Assembly (NCBI GenBank): GCA_031263625.1
Contig: JAISFK010000253.1
Coordinates: forward strand, 1-8,689
Direction: 5' to 3'
Origin: Clostridiales bacterium
GTDB taxonomy: Bacteria > Bacillota > Clostridia > WRLR01
Length of the DNA: 8,689 bases
Both the position numbers and the translations under genes were made by a program. The notes beneath the pieces are model-generated. The model was given only the letters and a program-made list of their open reading frames with translations. It was not told the origin of the DNA and did no database searches. Shown here piece by piece: positions 5,592-8,689 of the stretch. Each line of letters begins with the position of its first letter. Positions within the stretch are counted from its first letter, which is position 1.

Positions 5592-6968
5592 ATGGTTGGC
5601 AATACGGGTGGCAATATGAGTAGCAATACGGGCGGCAATGCGGGCGGCGCGACGGACTGGAGAGCCATATACAGAGAGCGGCTGACGAGCGCGGAGGACG
5701 CGGTGCGCCGGATAATGCCGGGCAACCGCGTGTCGATCGGGCACTGCGCGGGCGAGCCGGCTTTTCTCGTGGACGCGATGGTCGCCAACAGGGAGAGCTA
5801 CCGGGACGTCGAGATCACGCACATGCTCCCCATGGGCAAATCGGAATACGCGCAGCCCGGCATGGAGAAGCACTTCCGGCACGTGTCGCAGTTCGTCGGC
5901 GCGGCGACTAGGGCGACGGTTAAGGCCGGGCACGGCGACTATGTGCCGTGCTCCTTCTCGCGCATACCGTGCCAGCTGGACACGACGCTCGCGCCGGACG
6001 TGGCGATGGTGTGCGTGTCGCCGCCGGACAGGCACGGCTACTGCAGCTTCGGCGTGTCGGTTGACTACACGAAGCGCTCGGCGGAGGTCGCGCCGCTCGT
6101 CATAGCGCAGATCAACAGCCGCATGCCGCGAACGCTCGGCGACTGCTTCATACACGTGTCCGACATCGACTGCGCGGTCGAGCACGACGCGCCGCTGCAC
6201 CAGCTGCGGCCGCCAAAGATCACGGACGTGGAGCGGGCGATAGGCGAAAACTGCGCCAGGCTGATCAACGACGGCGACTGCCTGCAGCTCGGCATAGGCG
6301 CGATCCCCGACGCCGTCCTCCTGTCCCTGAAGGGCAAGCGGGACCTGGGCGTTCATTCGGAAATGTTCTCCGACGGCGTGGCGGAGCTCGCGGAGGCCGG
6401 CGTCATCAACAATTCAAGGAAGAACTTCAACCGGGGCAAAATGCTCGCGACATTCCTCATGGGCACGCAGCGGCTGTACGACTTCGTGCACGACAACCCG
6501 TGCGTGAGCATGCACCCCGCGACATACACGAACGACCCGCTGATCGCGGGGCAGAACGACAACCTGGTGTCCATCAACTCCTGCGTCCAGATCGACCTGC
6601 TGGGCCAGGTCTGCGCCGAGATGGTGGGCGGCGCGCAGATCTCCGCGGTCGGCGGCCAGACGGATTTCATACGCGCCGCGCAGATAAGCCGGGGCGGGCG
6701 CTCCATCATCGCGTTCGCGTCAACGGCGGCGGGCGGCGGCATATCGAAGATCGTGCCGCTGCTGGACGAGGGCGCGGCCGTCACGACCACGCGCAACGAC
6801 GTGGAGTACGTTATAACGGAGTACGGCATAGCGAACCTGCGATACCGCGCCGTGCGCGACCGCGCGCGCATGCTGATCGGCATCGCGCACCCGAAATTCC
6901 GCGGCTGGCTCATAGACGCCTACGAGAGGCGCTTCCAGGCGCCGTGGCCCGCGGGCGCCGCCAGATAG
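5592..6968 (+). CDS. Acetyl-CoA hydrolase/transferase family CoA-transferase (4-hydroxybutyrate or butyryl-CoA:acetate type)
   Basis: Cytosolic enzyme that moves CoA between an acyl-CoA and a carboxylate such as acetate, 458 residues. It aligns by eye with 4-hydroxybutyrate/butyryl-CoA:acetate CoA-transferases from DWRAIY (residue 22) to AYERRF. Key sites: GIGAIPDAVL, HSEMFSDGV with the expected catalytic glutamate E257 (it forms the enzyme-CoA thioester in this family), AVGGQTDF (GGQ at 354-356), and VITEYGIANLR (E410 onwards). No domain is missing. In fermenting Clostridia such enzymes finish butyrate formation or activate 4-hydroxybutyrate; no other butyrate gene lies in the window, so the substrate is undecided. 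The first 21 residues are a Gly/Asn repeat absent from the typical family start. ATG 5592 and ATG 5616 are the only nearby ATG starts, so at least part of the repeat is translated. The gene lies 215 bases after the lipoprotein gene. Confidence 0.9.
   Translation: MVGNTGGNMSSNTGGNAGGATDWRAIYRERLTSAEDAVRRIMPGNRVSIGHCAGEPAFLVDAMVANRESYRDVEITHMLPMGKSEYAQPGMEKHFRHVSQFVGAATRATVKAGHGDYVPCSFSRIPCQLDTTLAPDVAMVCVSPPDRHGYCSFGVSVDYTKRSAEVAPLVIAQINSRMPRTLGDCFIHVSDIDCAVEHDAPLHQLRPPKITDVERAIGENCARLINDGDCLQLGIGAIPDAVLLSLKGKRDLGVHSEMFSDGVAELAEAGVINNSRKNFNRGKMLATFLMGTQRLYDFVHDNPCVSMHPATYTNDPLIAGQNDNLVSINSCVQIDLLGQVCAEMVGGAQISAVGGQTDFIRAAQISRGGRSIIAFASTAAGGGISKIVPLLDEGAAVTTTRNDVEYVITEYGIANLRYRAVRDRARMLIGIAHPKFRGWLIDAYERRFQAPWPAGAAR
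5598..5645 (+). repeat. 12-bp tandem repeat, four copies, in the CoA-transferase N-terminus
   Basis: Units GGCAATACGGGT, GGCAATATGAGT, AGCAATACGGGC and GGCAATGCGGGC follow each other without gaps and encode GNTG, GNMS, SNTG, GNAG. They directly precede the conserved start of the enzyme fold (D22). One copy contains the alternative start ATG 5616. Confidence 0.92.
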
Positions 6969-7118
6969 GGCGGTTCCGCGAAACGCGTTGTAGCGCAAAA
7001 GGGCTCGCAAAAAGCGCGCAAGGTCGCGCAAAAAACGCCAAGCGCGCGAAAAATATCCGCAAATATCGACCTGCGCGCGGGCAACGCGCGCGAGCGGAGA
7101 AAAGGGGGCAGGCGCCAG
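6969..7118 (+). other. Short spacer with CGCAAAA repeats and a GC hairpin before the HAD gene
   Basis: The 150-base spacer has three CGCAAAA-type motifs (6994, 7006, 7027) and a perfect seven-pair stem GCGCGCG/CGCGCGC (7073-7079 and 7085-7091, loop GGCAA) just upstream of the purine-rich AAAAGGGGGCAGG (7101-7113) that probably serves as ribosome binding site. The hairpin is not followed by T residues. No gene was seen. Confidence 0.5.
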
Positions 7119-8689
7119 ATGGCAGGCAAAACCCTGTACATATCCGACCTTGACGGCACGCTTCTGAACAGCTCCGCCGAACTGACGGAATACACGGCGC
7201 GCGCGCTCGGCGCCATGATCGCGGGCGGGCTGAATTTCTCCGTCGCCACGGCGCGGACGCTCGCCTCGGCCGGCAAGATACTTGCCGGCGTGGAGCTGCG
7301 CGCGCCCATTGTTTTGATGAACGGCGCTCTGATCTACGACGCCGCGCGGGAGCGGTACGTAAAAATCTACAGGCTGCCCCCGGAAACCGTCGCGGCGGCG
7401 GTTCGGACGCTAAAGGCGTTCGCGATAACGGGCTTCATGTACGAGCTCCGCGACGGGGAGCTCGCGACATACTACGAGTCCCTTGAGAAAAAGCCGCTGC
7501 GCGATTTCGTGGAGGAGCGCGTCGCCCGCTATGGAAAGCCTTTCCTGCATGCAGCCAGCTTTGCCGGCGTGCCGGCGGAGCACATCGTATATTTCGCCCT
7601 GCTCGACACGCAAGAGCGGCTCCGGCCCGTGCGTGACGCGCTCGCGGCGCTGCCCGGCCTGAACCTGGCGTTTTACCGGGACATTTACAGCTCGGACATG
7701 TGGTACTTGGAAATGTTCAGCGCCAGGGCGTCCAAGCGCGAAGCCGTGGCCTATCTCCGGGAGGCGCTCGGATACGGGCGCGTCGTCGGATTCGGCGACA
7801 ATCTCAACGATCTGCCGATGTTCGCGGCCTGCGACGAAAAGGTGGCGGTGGAAAACGCGAAGCCGGAGGTCAGGGCCGCCGCCGACCATATCTGCGGCGC
7901 GAACGACAGCGACGGCGTCGCGCGATGGCTGGAGCAAAACGCGCGATACATCCCCTGCCGGAGCGGGAGAAAGGAACAAGAAATGAGCGAGAATACCGAA
8001 ACTCCAAACACAAACAGCGCGGTCAATTATTTTCAAACCGGTGATAAGCTCGCGTCTACCGTCAGTAAGATGACAAGTGGCGCGGGCGGCAAATTTCAGC
8101 GCCGGGATTTCGTCTCGCCGCTCATCGATTTTTGTACGGATAATTGCTACAACGGCAAGCTCGGTATCGTCTACGGCCTGCGCTCCACGGGCAAAACCGT
8201 CGGTATGCTCCAAGCCGCCGAGACGTTGGCCGAGCGCGGCTATAGGGCGGCTTACGCGCGTTTCAATTACGAGGAAACCGGTATGGCCGCGGTGACGGAG
8301 GAGATAAAGGCGCTCTCCGAAAGCGGCGTGACGCATTTCTTTGTGGACGAGGCGTCGTATTTGAGCGGCTTCATAAATCTCGCGCCCGACTGGTCGGATT
8401 GGTTGGTGCCGGAGCGGGGGATCAAAATTATTATCTCTGGCACGGACAGCTTTATGCTGTGGACGGCTCAGCGCACATCCCTGTTTCACCGGTACGCGCA
8501 ATTCTCAACGAATTGGAACAGCTTCCCCGAGTACCGGCGCGTGACGGGAAAGCCTTACGACGAGTACAATCGGGAGGGCGGGATATTCGCGGTCGGCGAG
8601 ATGCCGGCGTTCATTCAATCGGCGGTGGTCGATAATTTGCTGCACACAATAGCGCATTGCGTTGACGACGCCAACCGGACGAGCTCGTA
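7119..8689 (+). CDS. Cof-type HAD-IIB phosphatase reading in frame into an AAA-type ATPase (3' end beyond window)
   Basis: From ATG 7119 the frame has no stop up to the window end (523 codons). Residues 1-about 274 are a complete Cof-type HAD hydrolase, which typically removes phosphate from sugar phosphates or nucleotides. Motif I is SDLDGTLL (D10 nucleophile, D12 acid/base), motif II T44 in SVATAR, then a C2-type cap, motif III K206 (ASKREAV) and motif IV GFGDNLNDLPMF (226-231 GDNLND). It ends DGVARWLEQN as usual for the family. Instead of a stop, about 14 linker codons (ARYIPCRSGRKEQE) lead into Met289 of an ATPase. Either the two are a true fusion, or the HAD stop was lost when the ATPase gene with its own ribosome binding site came to lie here. 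Codon use changes at the junction: by hand count about 9 of the last ~60 HAD codons end in A/T, against about 23 of the first 60 ATPase codons. I re-checked the frame line by line and found no stop. Confidence 0.8.
   Translation, partial: MAGKTLYISDLDGTLLNSSAELTEYTARALGAMIAGGLNFSVATARTLASAGKILAGVELRAPIVLMNGALIYDAARERYVKIYRLPPETVAAAVRTLKAFAITGFMYELRDGELATYYESLEKKPLRDFVEERVARYGKPFLHAASFAGVPAEHIVYFALLDTQERLRPVRDALAALPGLNLAFYRDIYSSDMWYLEMFSARASKREAVAYLREALGYGRVVGFGDNLNDLPMFAACDEKVAVENAKPEVRAAADHICGANDSDGVARWLEQNARYIPCRSGRKEQEMSENTETPNTNSAVNYFQTGDKLASTVSKMTSGAGGKFQRRDFVSPLIDFCTDNCYNGKLGIVYGLRSTGKTVGMLQAAETLAERGYRAAYARFNYEETGMAAVTEEIKALSESGVTHFFVDEASYLSGFINLAPDWSDWLVPERGIKIIISGTDSFMLWTAQRTSLFHRYAQFSTNWNSFPEYRRVTGKPYDEYNREGGIFAVGEMPAFIQSAVVDNLLHTIAHCVDDANRTSS
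7983..8689 (+). CDS. AAA-family ATPase (AAA_14-like), possible separate start, 3' partial
   Basis: ATG 7983 has GGAGAAAGG (ending eight bases upstream) and could be an independent start; it is in frame with the HAD gene. Of this part 235 codons are visible. After a polar N-terminus (MSENTETPNTNS), the ATPase core has Walker A GLRSTGKT (residues 65-72 from this Met), Walker B THFFVDEAS (D122, E123) and a sensor-like IIISGTDSF. LFHRYAQFSTNWNSFPEYRR and DEYNREGGIF then follow, resembling AAA_14/DUF4143-type ATPases that are abundant, often multicopy and of unknown function in gut Clostridia and Bacteroidota. The C-terminal domain is cut off by the window end. Lower GC at third positions than the gene before it suggests separate ancestry. 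No partner gene is visible. Confidence 0.75.
   Translation, partial: MSENTETPNTNSAVNYFQTGDKLASTVSKMTSGAGGKFQRRDFVSPLIDFCTDNCYNGKLGIVYGLRSTGKTVGMLQAAETLAERGYRAAYARFNYEETGMAAVTEEIKALSESGVTHFFVDEASYLSGFINLAPDWSDWLVPERGIKIIISGTDSFMLWTAQRTSLFHRYAQFSTNWNSFPEYRRVTGKPYDEYNREGGIFAVGEMPAFIQSAVVDNLLHTIAHCVDDANRTSS

Noticed and set aside
5550..6356. Open frame of about 268 codons on the - strand
   Set aside because: It is antisense to the CoA-transferase, and has the Arg/Ala/Val/His-rich composition of a shadow.
7410..8501. Open frame of about 363 codons on the - strand
   Set aside because: It is antisense to the HAD and ATPase domains, both with intact catalytic motifs on the + strand; the antisense product shows no recognisable domain.

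Overview
The window looks like a chromosomal segment from an anaerobic Bacillota bacterium of the class Clostridia. This rests on protein families: a BlaI/MecI repressor next to an M56 peptidase with DUF4825-like and NTF2-like extracellular parts, an AraC-GGDEF regulator, a DUF3829 lipoprotein and a butyrate/4-hydroxybutyrate-type CoA-transferase. The DNA is GC-rich, most strongly from about 4030 to 7980. Genus or species cannot be read from it.

Layout. 1-303 (+) is the 3' part of a BlaI-like repressor, overlapping by 8 bases an M56/BlaR1-like membrane metalloprotease (296-2557, +); together they form a repressor/sensor pair. A 326-base gap with a strong 14-bp inverted repeat separates this from a convergent AraC-HTH/GGDEF gene (2884-3729, -). 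That gene has a promoter-like region containing a perfect 14-bp palindrome, and an internal ribosome binding site in front of its GGDEF half. A divergent intergenic stretch with tandem repeats follows. Then come three genes on the + strand: a DUF3829 lipoprotein (4030-5376) with an odd repetitive N-terminus, an acetyl-CoA hydrolase/transferase family CoA-transferase (5592-6968), and a Cof-type HAD phosphatase (from 7119). The HAD frame has no stop codon and runs directly into an AAA-type ATPase that leaves the window at 8689.

How the genes relate. Only the BlaI/M56 pair is a clear functional unit: by family knowledge the membrane protease senses a cell-envelope signal and causes loss of the repressor. 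The AraC-GGDEF gene is probably autoregulated. The lipoprotein, CoA-transferase and HAD genes share a strand but are spaced by 215 and 150 bases, so co-transcription is possible but not shown.

The unusual content is not a recognisable new system. It is a pattern of short tandem duplications: 24, 6, 36/108 and 12 bp inside genes (all multiples of three) and 10 and 11 bp between genes. Two neighbouring proteins have low-complexity N-terminal extensions built from such repeats. The other lead is the HAD/ATPase in-frame junction, which coincides with a visible change in codon use. No tRNA, rRNA, CRISPR array, transposase or attachment site was seen.
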